Origin: Helichrysum umbraculigerum
Lineage: Eukaryota; Streptophyta; Magnoliopsida; Asterales; Asteraceae
NCBI GenBank assembly: GCA_949592205.1
Contig: CATIUR010000002.1
Span: 3,690,501-3,754,500 of the forward strand
Length of the DNA stretch: 64,000 bases
Reading direction: 5' to 3'
Every line of letters starts with the position of its first letter. Position 1 is the first letter of the stretch. A program made the position numbers and the translations under genes. Below the pieces are notes generated by a model. It saw nothing but the letters and a program-made list of their open reading frames with translations. It searched no databases and had not been told where the DNA came from. Below, piece by piece: positions 17,538 to 26,144 of this stretch.

Positions 17538-20366
17538 ATGGAGATTCCTGTTTCTCCACAGTCTCAGTCAACTGTTCCAATACAACAGGTGAACATACTT
17601 GATGAAAATGTTCATTCTGGAAGGGCTGCCACTACTGTTTCTAGCCCACTGGCAGGGCAGGATAGTGGTAACATTAATCAGACCCAACCAGAGGCAACTA
17701 TGTTTGATGAACCTATGGGTGATGATTCAAATGTAGGTCCCAGTACCAATAACCAAGGGACATCTGCAGTGGCAGATGTGGGCAAGGATTCAACTAAGAG
17801 GTCACACTCTAATGTTGATGAGCCTAGTGATACTGATGAATTGACGATTTCCTATCTTGTACATGATGTCAATAAATTGTGGAGTAAATATGAGAGGGAA
17901 AGGGCTTACAGAAAAGAGGCTCAACAGAAAATTCAAGCTCAGGATGAGTACATTGCTAAGCAGAAGGAGATCATTGATCATCAGAAGGCAGAATTGCTTG
18001 ATGTGCAGAATCGATTGTTAGTGCTTGAGGAGGCTGTCAACAATATCCTTCTACCTGCAAATAGGTTAAAGGAATCTTCAGGCAAGGGGGAGAAGAAAGC
18101 AGATGATGATATTATGCCTGAAGATGATGGTTCAAGAGCAGGTGATGATGATGATGATGATTCATATGGACCTCATGATGATATGGATGGAGAAATGATA
18201 AATATTGATGAGATGAATGATGATTCTGCAGCTACAGAGGTGTTTGATGATAATACAGCTACAGAGGTGCTTGAGTTTGATGACAATACAGTTGAGATGA
18301 ATATTGAGGCACAATCAGAAGACACTGTGGAGTTAGTGTTTGATGATAAAGATGATGATTATGTGCAGAGCAGGGATAAGGCTGAGGAGGAGCTAAATGT
18401 ATCTGATTATGTGATACATGAAAATTTAGATGATGAGGTGGTTGATGGTGCAGGAGCAGAGCAGACTGATGAAACAGTTTATCAGGTATTTCCATTGAAT
18501 AAAGGGTTGCCTGAGAAAGCTGCACTTAGATTATATGTTTGGGATGTGATGGGTGCTAATCTGGATGATAAGAAAAGAGTGAGTTTCAGTGATAGGTCAG
18601 TGTATGAGGTGGTTGATGATGTTGAAAAAGAAATGAAAGGAGAAGTTGAGATTAAGGGGGAGCAATCAAAGTCAATTGATGAAGAGAAGAAGTTGCAGAC
18701 TTTTACAAGAAAGAAGTCTATTCCAAGAAGAAAGCCAACTAAAAGGTTATCCCCTGTCAAAACTTCTACCTCTGTTGTCACAATTTCAACCCCTGTCAAC
18801 ACTACTAACACAACCACTGTTATGTCTACCCCTGTTAGTACACTAACTCCTACCACTGTTAATACACCAATCACCACTGCTATCATACCAACCCCTGCCA
18901 CAACTACAACAACAACAAGACCAAGAGAGGTACCTGTTACAATCAGAGAACCAACTTCACCACTCAAACCTAAGTCTAAATTGCCTGTGATTGATGCAAA
19001 AGACAAAGGTAAAGGAAAGTTAAAAGAAAAATCAAAAGTGAAAGAAGTTAAAGAACCTCATATTGAGTCTCATGATATGCTGAGGATGCAAGTAGAAGAA
19101 AGAGAGAGGTTGATAAGGAGAGCTGCAGAAGCTAAAGCTGAAGAAGAAGGAGATGATATGAGAATGATTTTGGATGATCTGAGTGTAGTGACTATTACAC
19201 AGAAGGCTGCAGAGGTTGTTAAAGAAAAGACTGCACAAGGATTAAAGCTTTCTGCTCAGAGAGTTCATGATTATTTAAAGAAAAAGAAAGATAATGAAGA
19301 GGAAGAGTTATCTTCTGGATTTTTGTTGATGAAAAAGTCAAATGAGGAAAGGGCTAGAAAGAAAAAGCAAGAGGAATTAGCCAAGAAAAGGAGTAAACCT
19401 TTACCATATGCTGAAAGGAGAAGACAAATGATCAATGCATTGTCTGAAAATTATGCTCCAGCTAAAATTGTTAGAGGATGGAATATGCAGAAGCTGCAAC
19501 AGGCATATGATAGGTATATGGGAAGAGATGAGGAGTGGACAAAGAAAATGGAAGAGAATAGGCATTTGAATGCGTTGATGAAGGAGAAGAAAGAAAAGGC
19601 AGATAAGGAAATGGCAAAGTTTTTGAAAGAAGAAGAAGAAAGAAAAGAAAAGGCAGCTGCTGAGGCAGCAGAGAAAGCCTTAGAGGATAAGCAGAATGAA
19701 GTTAGAAGAAATTCATGGAAAAATCAGATTTCTAAAGATAATGTTATTCCTGATATTCCAAGATTTGATCCAGAGCTGAAAAAGAGAATCAAGATTCTGA
19801 CTGATAGCAAGGAGATTTCTGAAGGACCAAGAAAGGCTAGAATTATAAATTGGGAAGGAGTAGCAATTGATTATGGTTTCAGAAAAATGATCCTTGAGAT
19901 CAAGATTGAAAGGGAAAGAGGATTTGATGATCATGTTGGAAGTATGGTTGATTTGCTCAGAATTTGTACAAGAGATGATCTTTTGGAATTGTATCAAGTG
20001 AGCAGAATCAGGAATAGAAAGAACTCTGAAGCAGTGATTGAAAGACAAATGATGGAGTTATTGCAGAGCCTGTTTGAACCAGCCAGCTTGTATCACTTAT
20101 TCTTTCATTGTTATCAAAGGGTTATAACCTGGAGATATTTTGCCAGAGCTGGAGTACACATGGTAGTATTCAACAATGGGCAGGTGATCTACATGTTTGA
20201 TGATCGACATTATGTGCTGGGAACAGGGTTGCTGAATAGATTGATTGATTTGAAGTTATCTACAACCATCATTACTGAAGGAGTTTACAGAGCTTTATAC
20301 ATGGTGTTTAATCAACTGCATAAGCGGCAAACAATGAAGGAGAGAGAAGAAGAAAAGAAGGATTGA
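17538..20366 (+). CDS. accessory ORF 4, long charged coiled-coil protein, unknown function
   Basis: 942 codons from the ATG at 17538, in the same frame as ORF 3 with only the TAA at 17469-17471 between them. In order it has a low-complexity start, a coiled coil at about residues 105-170 (KLWSKYERERAYRKEAQQK...), acidic D/E patches at about 190-290, a threonine/proline-rich stretch at about 405-475 encoded by eight CCCCTGTYAR-type motifs, a long basic coiled coil at about 490-730 with KKRSKP-type nuclear-signal-like runs, and a folded C-terminal region of about 150 residues. No signal peptide, membrane helix or enzyme motif is visible. It ends 42 bp before the 3' LTR. A nuclear or nucleic-acid-binding role is plausible but unproven. 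Confidence 0.75.
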   Translation: MEIPVSPQSQSTVPIQQVNILDENVHSGRAATTVSSPLAGQDSGNINQTQPEATMFDEPMGDDSNVGPSTNNQGTSAVADVGKDSTKRSHSNVDEPSDTDELTISYLVHDVNKLWSKYERERAYRKEAQQKIQAQDEYIAKQKEIIDHQKAELLDVQNRLLVLEEAVNNILLPANRLKESSGKGEKKADDDIMPEDDGSRAGDDDDDDSYGPHDDMDGEMINIDEMNDDSAATEVFDDNTATEVLEFDDNTVEMNIEAQSEDTVELVFDDKDDDYVQSRDKAEEELNVSDYVIHENLDDEVVDGAGAEQTDETVYQVFPLNKGLPEKAALRLYVWDVMGANLDDKKRVSFSDRSVYEVVDDVEKEMKGEVEIKGEQSKSIDEEKKLQTFTRKKSIPRRKPTKRLSPVKTSTSVVTISTPVNTTNTTTVMSTPVSTLTPTTVNTPITTAIIPTPATTTTTTRPREVPVTIREPTSPLKPKSKLPVIDAKDKGKGKLKEKSKVKEVKEPHIESHDMLRMQVEERERLIRRAAEAKAEEEGDDMRMILDDLSVVTITQKAAEVVKEKTAQGLKLSAQRVHDYLKKKKDNEEEELSSGFLLMKKSNEERARKKKQEELAKKRSKPLPYAERRRQMINALSENYAPAKIVRGWNMQKLQQAYDRYMGRDEEWTKKMEENRHLNALMKEKKEKADKEMAKFLKEEEERKEKAAAEAAEKALEDKQNEVRRNSWKNQISKDNVIPDIPRFDPELKKRIKILTDSKEISEGPRKARIINWEGVAIDYGFRKMILEIKIERERGFDDHVGSMVDLLRICTRDDLLELYQVSRIRNRKNSEAVIERQMMELLQSLFEPASLYHLFFHCYQRVITWRYFARAGVHMVVFNNGQVIYMFDDRHYVLGTGLLNRLIDLKLSTTIITEGVYRALYMVFNQLHKRQTMKEREEEKKD

Positions 20367-20394
20367 AACTTGAATCATTACTCTGAATGATCAA

Positions 20395-20408
20395 GTTTAG
20401 GGGGAGAT
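20395..20408 (+). other. polypurine tract of the young SIRE-type element
   Basis: gtttagggggagat directly precedes the 3' LTR start at 20409. Confidence 0.88.
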
Positions 20409-20960
20409 TGTTGAGACCTGAGACACTGTTAGATTTGCTCAGAATACAAGTATCATGCCGCTGTTGGTATAAGACTTCAACCACTGTTAGAAGTCAACCA
20501 CTGTTAGAAGAAGACAACCGCTGTTAGTACATTTGTCTAACAGGGCCACTGTTAGTATATAGTTTGTATTTTGTAAGTACTCAACCACTGTTGATAATAT
20601 ACGAGTACTACCCCTGTTAGTTATATACTCAACCACTGTTGGTTAGTCGGTTAGAGATAATTATGGAATAGATAGGATTTCCATAATAGTTTGATTTTGT
20701 AAAGGACTCTATGTGTTATAAATAGAGATTCTGTAAAACCCTAGAGGTAGTGATATACTAATTCATTCTAGTTATTAGCTTCAAGGTTGTAAACCCTAAC
20801 ACAAGTTGTGTGTTCGTATTATTATTAATAATATTGAAGCTTTTGGTTAGATATTCTGTTATATACAAGTTTGTTCTTCAAGTTATTAATAAACTATTCC
20901 GCAAGCTTATTAATAATCAATCAAAGTAATACATACTAAGATCTCTAGCTGGGATCATCA
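20409..20960 (+). repeat. 3' LTR of the young SIRE-type element
   Basis: 552 bp with no difference from 9111-9662 that I can find. It is followed by the TSD tgatc at 20961-20965. Short frames crossing its right end belong to accessory ORF C of the host element. Confidence 0.97.
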
Positions 20961-21811
20961 TGATCTATCTTTTCCAGTTCTGATTCTCTTTGAAAGCATA
21001 ACCTTCCTTTGAAATCCCTGTAAACAATTCCTTTTTCTCCTTCAGTAACTTCAGTGCCCTCAACCCTTGGCACTCCATCAGGAATGGATAGATTTAGCTT
21101 GCTGGTATTTGGGATTCTGATGACTCTATCAATACTTGACCTATACCTTGGACTTGGTGGCTGCACTATTTCTTCTCCAAATATGACAGTATCTTCTGGT
21201 CTAAGTAGCTGCAGATCCACCATTTTCTTGAACAATCTGTCAATTTCAGCCAAAACTTCTTCTTTCGCAGCACTTGAGGAGTGACTGATAGCAAGTCTGA
21301 TTTCATTCCACTCTTCTCTGTGAAGTTTGCAGACTTGATCAAGATTGATTGCTTGAGTATCCAATCCTCTGTGAATAAGTAGCTGAGCTTGAGACTTGTT
21401 CTTTGGCTTTTTCAGGTAAACTTTCGTAATTGGAGCATGATTTGATCTTCCAACCATTCTGACAGCATATCTCTTTCTGTCAAATTCATCTAACATTTTA
21501 TCGACAGTTGTTGCTGCTCCCCCTTTCTTTTTCGACTTGCTGCCCTTTTTGGAAGCACAAAGTTCTTGCTGAAGATCAGACTCTTCAACATCTGCAAGAA
21601 GTTTAGACAATCTAAAATCTTCTTCTTCTTGCTGTCTTTTTAAGAGAGCTTCTTTCTCTCTTTTTGCAGCATCATCACCACTTACTTTCATTACATACTC
21701 TCTGTCAGCATCATGTTGTTCCTTAAGCTTCCTCTTTCTCTCTTCTTCATCTCTTGCATTTTGCTCATCCTGAAACCTTAACAGTATTTCCTTCTCCCTC
21801 TTTTGCCTCAT
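20961..21811 (-). pseudogene. 5' part of accessory ORF C of the pol-less SIRE-type element, split by an insertion
   Basis: ATG at 21811-21809. The first 80 residues are a highly charged helix (KREKEILLRFQDEQNARDEEE), then a lysine-rich KKGSKSKKKGG patch, then a region ending in LEKI at the insertion point. The frame continues at 9110-8922 on the far side of the young SIRE element. I do not recognise a domain. Apart from the insertion the frame is undamaged. Confidence 0.75.
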
Positions 21812-21831
21812 TTGGATTTTCTTTCAATTCG

Positions 21832-23025
21832 CTATTTTTTAGTTTCTTCCTGATGAACGTTCTCTGAAGCTGAATCAGATGTTTGAAAGAGATCATAAAC
21901 AGAGAAATCTGGATTTGTGATCTCTGGTTGTTCAGAATGATGGGTCGTTGTGGTTGTTGCTTCAGTTGGTATAGTGTCAGTGGATATTGAAAGAGTGATT
22001 TGTTGTGTTGCTGTTAAGATTGTGGTAGATGGTGGTGAAGTTGTCGTTGTTGGTGTTGGAATTATTGTTGCTTGTTGTGATGTTGCTGGTGTTGTTGTTT
22101 GTTGTGATGTTGCTGGTGTTGTTGTTGTTGGTTGTGAAGTTGCTGGTGTTGTTGTTGTTGGTTGTGAAGTTGCTGGTGTTGTTGTTGCTGGTGTTGCCTC
22201 AGATATAACAGTATCTGAATGAGGCATTTGAGAGGGTGATTCAGGTTGATCCATGATGTTCTTGAGACTGTACATGGTGGCTGATATTTCTTCTTCAGAA
22301 AAAGATATCTTTCTCTGTTTAGAAGGAGAAGGAGCAGACTCTGATGTGGGAGATTCGCTGGTTCTTTTTCTTTTGTTCAGAATAGAAGAAATTGGTTGAT
22401 GATCTTCTTTTTGTTCATCAGTTTCTTCTTCTTGCTTTTCATCAGTGTCAGCGATATTTTTATCAGCATCATTCTTATCAGCACCATTTCCATTACCATC
22501 ATTCCCATTATTATCATTATTGTCATCATCATCATCATCATCATCATCATCTCCCTCATCCATGTTGACAACATTATCATTATCATCATCATGTTGTCTG
22601 TTCATCCACTCCCATCTTATCAAATCAAGGCTTCTTGACTCCCCCTTGACTCGAGCATTCTCATCAGCGGCCCATTCTCTTACCTTGCAATCATACATCC
22701 TTTGTTCATCAGGATGAAATTCAGGAAATACGAATTCATCATCAACTTCTTCATGGACACAATCAGTAATATCCATATCAGATGTATCATCATCAAAGAG
22801 CATTTCAGCATCATTGTTTTCAGATTCACCATCAGCTTCTGATTTCTCCCCCTCTGCCTCAACAACGTAATCGATGATCTCATTGATTCGTGTACAGATG
22901 TTCTGATGATCATTGTGAATAGCTTGTAGGCCTTGAATAGTTTCTTCCTGATTTTTGACCAGCACTGGAATTTCTTGAATGATTTTATCAGTACTAAGAA
23001 CATAGTCCACAATAGAAGATGCCAT
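21832..23025 (-). CDS. accessory ORF B of the pol-less SIRE-type element, acidic and Thr/Pro-rich
   Basis: 397 codons from ATG 23025, starting 26 bp after ORF A ends. An N-terminal helical part is followed by acidic stretches, an Asp/Asn run encoded by a (TCA)n-like repeat near 22530, a basic NKRKRTSES cluster resembling a nuclear signal, and about four 10-residue repeats of SQPTTTTPAT type (22079-22190). The acidic/basic/Thr-Pro composition parallels ORF 4 of the young element, although the frames are organised differently. Function unknown. Confidence 0.65.
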   Translation of the reverse strand: MASSIVDYVLSTDKIIQEIPVLVKNQEETIQGLQAIHNDHQNICTRINEIIDYVVEAEGEKSEADGESENNDAEMLFDDDTSDMDITDCVHEEVDDEFVFPEFHPDEQRMYDCKVREWAADENARVKGESRSLDLIRWEWMNRQHDDDNDNVVNMDEGDDDDDDDDDDNNDNNGNDGNGNGADKNDADKNIADTDEKQEEETDEQKEDHQPISSILNKRKRTSESPTSESAPSPSKQRKISFSEEEISATMYSLKNIMDQPESPSQMPHSDTVISEATPATTTPATSQPTTTTPATSQPTTTTPATSQQTTTPATSQQATIIPTPTTTTSPPSTTILTATQQITLSISTDTIPTEATTTTTHHSEQPEITNPDFSVYDLFQTSDSASENVHQEETKK

Positions 23026-23051
23026 AGCTTTTTGAACCTTAGAGAGAGAGG

Positions 23052-25139
23052 TTATTGAGTCATCATGAGTTGTGAGGCAGGTTTTGGTGAAGCTGAAGAC
23101 TCAGCGAGAGATTTAGCCTGAGTTTCCAGAAGTCGATAGTGATCAACTTCAGCATCAGCAATTGTCTTGACTTTGTCTTGGATAGATTGACTCCAGTCAG
23201 CAATTGGTTCATATGCTGCTGCCAGTGAGTGAACCTTGCTAGTGAGTTCAGCTAATTGGCCTGTTAAGAAGTCTCTATCCTCAGTGAGTAGTCGAATCTG
23301 TTGCTGAGAAGAGGCAATATAATTGAGCAACAGTTTATCAGTTGGTGAAGTGGTGGAAGTTGATGCATTTGTGTTGTGTGGAGACTTTTGAGTGACTGGA
23401 GAGATGGGTGATGTTTGTTGTGGTTGAGATTGGATTTCAGCTTCTGGATGAGATATTTGATCAGCGTGCTGAGAGATGTTATCACTTGATAGAGACATGG
23501 CATCTAATTCCTTGATGGGAGAAGTAAGGGGATTAGATGGAGGATCAGAGAAGTCTGGTAAAGCAGCATCGTTTAACTGTTGATTTGCTTCCTGAAAGAT
23601 AGAGCTAAAGGATTGATGTTGTGGATCCTTTTCAGATGAAGTGGAAGTGGTGTCCATTGGTTGGGCTTCCTCATCACCATCAGCTTGTGTTTTAGCTGAT
23701 GGATCATCAGAAACAGACATGGCAACCTGTATCTCTCCCTGTGACTGGGGAGGGACATTGTCAGTTGGTGCAGTGATAGATGAGAGTTGGCCCGGGTCTG
23801 TAGCCTGTGTTGTGACATCAGCAAAGAGTGTGTTATCACCCACTGATGCCACATGCCCTTTGTTTGAAACATCATCCTTTTGTGAGAATGATGAGTGGCT
23901 GATGGGTTGACTCGATAGGAGGGTGTGGGTTGCACCCAACTCACTGCTAACAATGGGTTGATCCATTGCAGCTGTCTGCAGTTGTCCCTTTGTAGAATCA
24001 CTGGACTTTTGTGAATCCAGTGAAGCAGCTGTAGGTTCGGGTTTGTCAAGAGTGCCCGCAGGGACTGAACGTTCAGTCTCTGCTTCACTCTTGGCGTCCT
24101 TAGACGTCTTTTTCCGACTCTGTCCTTGACCCTTTAATGTCATGGATCTTAACTTGGATTTCTTTGGAGCAGTTGGTGGTTTTGGATTTGGTGGTTGACC
24201 AGTAGTGGTCACTGGGGGTGTGTTCAGTGACTTGGTCAATTGGGGGGCAGGATCTGACGGATGTAAAGTTTGTAAAGGCGTGGGTGCAAGTACCCCTTTT
24301 GTTTTCATAAACTCAGGGAGAAGCACAGTAGCAGTTTTACTAAAAATTTGATTTCCAATCACAGTAGGTTCAAAACTATTAAAGGAAAGTCTATCATAGG
24401 GTTCAAACTGATCTTTAATAATCAGTGAAAGAAACCTAGGATAGGGAACAAATTTTGCTCGGATGGTTTCTTTGACTCTTGAAACAATATCATTAAAAAT
24501 CACACTTGCATAATCAACTTTTAAAGAGTTGACTAGTGACCAGCTAATCTGTGCTTCTAAGGAGTTGAATTGATCATAACTCCCTACTTTAGTGCCCAGT
24601 GGTTGAATAAACTTTGAAAACAGGGCGTTCCATACACCATCCATTTTAGATTTATGAACAGTAGAATACTTACGATTTCCACTGTTATCCTCGGTGTATT
24701 TGCATTCAATCGCAGTGAGATTGACTATGCCTCCTTTGGCATCTTCCTTATCAGGCAGTGGATCATAAACATCATGTTCAGGAAGTTGTAAAATGGTACG
24801 GATGATGTGTGTAGAAATGATTATCTTTTTCGTCCCATTATCAATGAATCCCTGAATTTGTGAGGAGCCATCTATGATTGAGTGAGTGCAGGTAAACCAA
24901 AACTCACTGAACCATTCTGGATTCATCTTTCCAGGGGATAATGTAAGAGCAGGAAAAATGGGATGATTTTTCAAAAAGGTTAACACCTCTGCATACTCTG
25001 ATTTGGGGCATGATAGATTACCCAAATAGTTTGATTTTGGAACCGTAATGACGGAATCCTCACTTATTTCAAAAGCTCGAAGAGCTTTAATCTCTTTAGT
25101 TGCAGAGTATGAGTTAATAAAATACTTTGATTTTGCCAT
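23052..25139 (-). CDS. accessory ORF A of the pol-less SIRE-type element, homologous in layout to ORF 3
   Basis: 695 codons from ATG 25139. Residues 1-290 form a compact region with EFWFTCTHS, a long helical segment and FVPYPRFLSLIIKDQF, matching the order of motifs in ORF 3 of the young element (16584-17471). The remaining 400 residues are low-complexity Ser/Thr/Pro/Gln-rich, with a final coiled-coil-like helix (SQQQIRLLTEDRDFLTGQ). The frame is fully open although the element has lost pol and its gag is broken. Function unknown; the coding DNA has many TCAGTGA-type motifs. Confidence 0.7.
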   Translation of the reverse strand: MAKSKYFINSYSATKEIKALRAFEISEDSVITVPKSNYLGNLSCPKSEYAEVLTFLKNHPIFPALTLSPGKMNPEWFSEFWFTCTHSIIDGSSQIQGFIDNGTKKIIISTHIIRTILQLPEHDVYDPLPDKEDAKGGIVNLTAIECKYTEDNSGNRKYSTVHKSKMDGVWNALFSKFIQPLGTKVGSYDQFNSLEAQISWSLVNSLKVDYASVIFNDIVSRVKETIRAKFVPYPRFLSLIIKDQFEPYDRLSFNSFEPTVIGNQIFSKTATVLLPEFMKTKGVLAPTPLQTLHPSDPAPQLTKSLNTPPVTTTGQPPNPKPPTAPKKSKLRSMTLKGQGQSRKKTSKDAKSEAETERSVPAGTLDKPEPTAASLDSQKSSDSTKGQLQTAAMDQPIVSSELGATHTLLSSQPISHSSFSQKDDVSNKGHVASVGDNTLFADVTTQATDPGQLSSITAPTDNVPPQSQGEIQVAMSVSDDPSAKTQADGDEEAQPMDTTSTSSEKDPQHQSFSSIFQEANQQLNDAALPDFSDPPSNPLTSPIKELDAMSLSSDNISQHADQISHPEAEIQSQPQQTSPISPVTQKSPHNTNASTSTTSPTDKLLLNYIASSQQQIRLLTEDRDFLTGQLAELTSKVHSLAAAYEPIADWSQSIQDKVKTIADAEVDHYRLLETQAKSLAESSASPKPASQLMMTQ

Positions 25140-26144
25140 AAAAAAAAATTAGTGTTTTTGAATGCAGAGAGTTTTTTGAAAAATTTGGTGAAGTGTAAAA
25201 AGTGAGAAGTCACTGATATGGTAGATTTAAATAGGGTACGCCTCACAATTGATCGTGTGGTTGAGAAGAGACGACGTCGATGGTCGTGGTGGAAGTGGTA
25301 GAGACATAGGTGGTTATGATGGCGGTGTATGGTGGCATTAATGGTGATGGGAGTGGTGTGCCGGAAAAGTGCACTGACGTAGGAAAGAGAATGTCAGAAA
25401 AGGCGCGATTTTTCCGATATACCATAAAACATTTATTTTTGAAATCCGTTAAATTTAATACAAAATGTATTAAATCTAACGAATGTTTATTAAAAAAAAT
25501 CACCATTAAATGATACATCAGGGAGTCACTGATGTACATAATCCAAAAAAAAATTATTATCCACCAAAAGAAATAAATATTAAAGAGTAGTAAAAGTATT
25601 CTTTTATTTTGACAGAGATGTTGTCTCACTGATTTAAACACAACTTAGAATACTGAATAAATCATAGAGATGTTATTCCTGAATAAATATGAAACACTTT
25701 TATTACTTTTTAATATTTATAAGTATAACTCCAAAAATCATGAGTATAGATTATGTAGTATATGAGTTGTAAAACATATCATTAAATTATCCTTTACTGG
25801 TCAAGTTACAACTTAGAATACTAACGAGATCAGCATAGAATAGAAAGAACTCAATGAAATAAAACTAATATAGAGACATAATATATACTCATGTGACTAT
25901 ACAAAACATAGATTTTAGAAAAAGTGTATTGACTGATTGTTGTATTAGAGATTTGATGAAATTGTATCAGTGAGTATACTTTTCTAAAATCATATTTTCA
26001 ATAGCCAAATTATTATATTTATATTATATTATTATATTTTTATTTTATTTTTTTTATTTTAAAAAAAAAATGATAAAACAACAATAAATGTAAAGACCAG
26101 AAGGTACAATTATTTATTGAAGTTTATCACTTTAGAAAATATCA
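25140..26144 (-). other. AT-rich spacer at the position of the missing pol
   Basis: About 1 kb between gag and accessory ORF A with no coding region I can support. It has TCACTGATG or TCAGTGAG motifs (for example near 25210, 25530 and 25975) and long A/T runs near 26030-26075. The complete pol (about 3.5 kb in the related young element) is absent. Confidence 0.7.

Larger units (their letters stand above)
9111..20960 (+). mobile_element. young full-length SIRE-type Ty1/copia retrotransposon with accessory ORFs
   Basis: The 11,850-bp element has 552-bp LTRs that I find identical throughout, TG...CA ends, and a 5-bp TSD tgatc at 9106-9110 and 20961-20965. The order is LTR, primer site, gag, pol, a 680-bp spacer, accessory ORF 3, accessory ORF 4, polypurine tract, LTR. 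Two family-level frames (gag/pol and ORF3/ORF4) are each broken by a single recoding-type junction. A degenerate 10-bp motif, CCACTGTTAG-like, recurs throughout. Identical LTRs imply very recent insertion. Confidence 0.95.

Noticed and set aside
22396..22717. Plus-strand ORFs rich in Ile or Ser
   Set aside because: Antisense readings of the Asp/Asn repeat in accessory ORF B.
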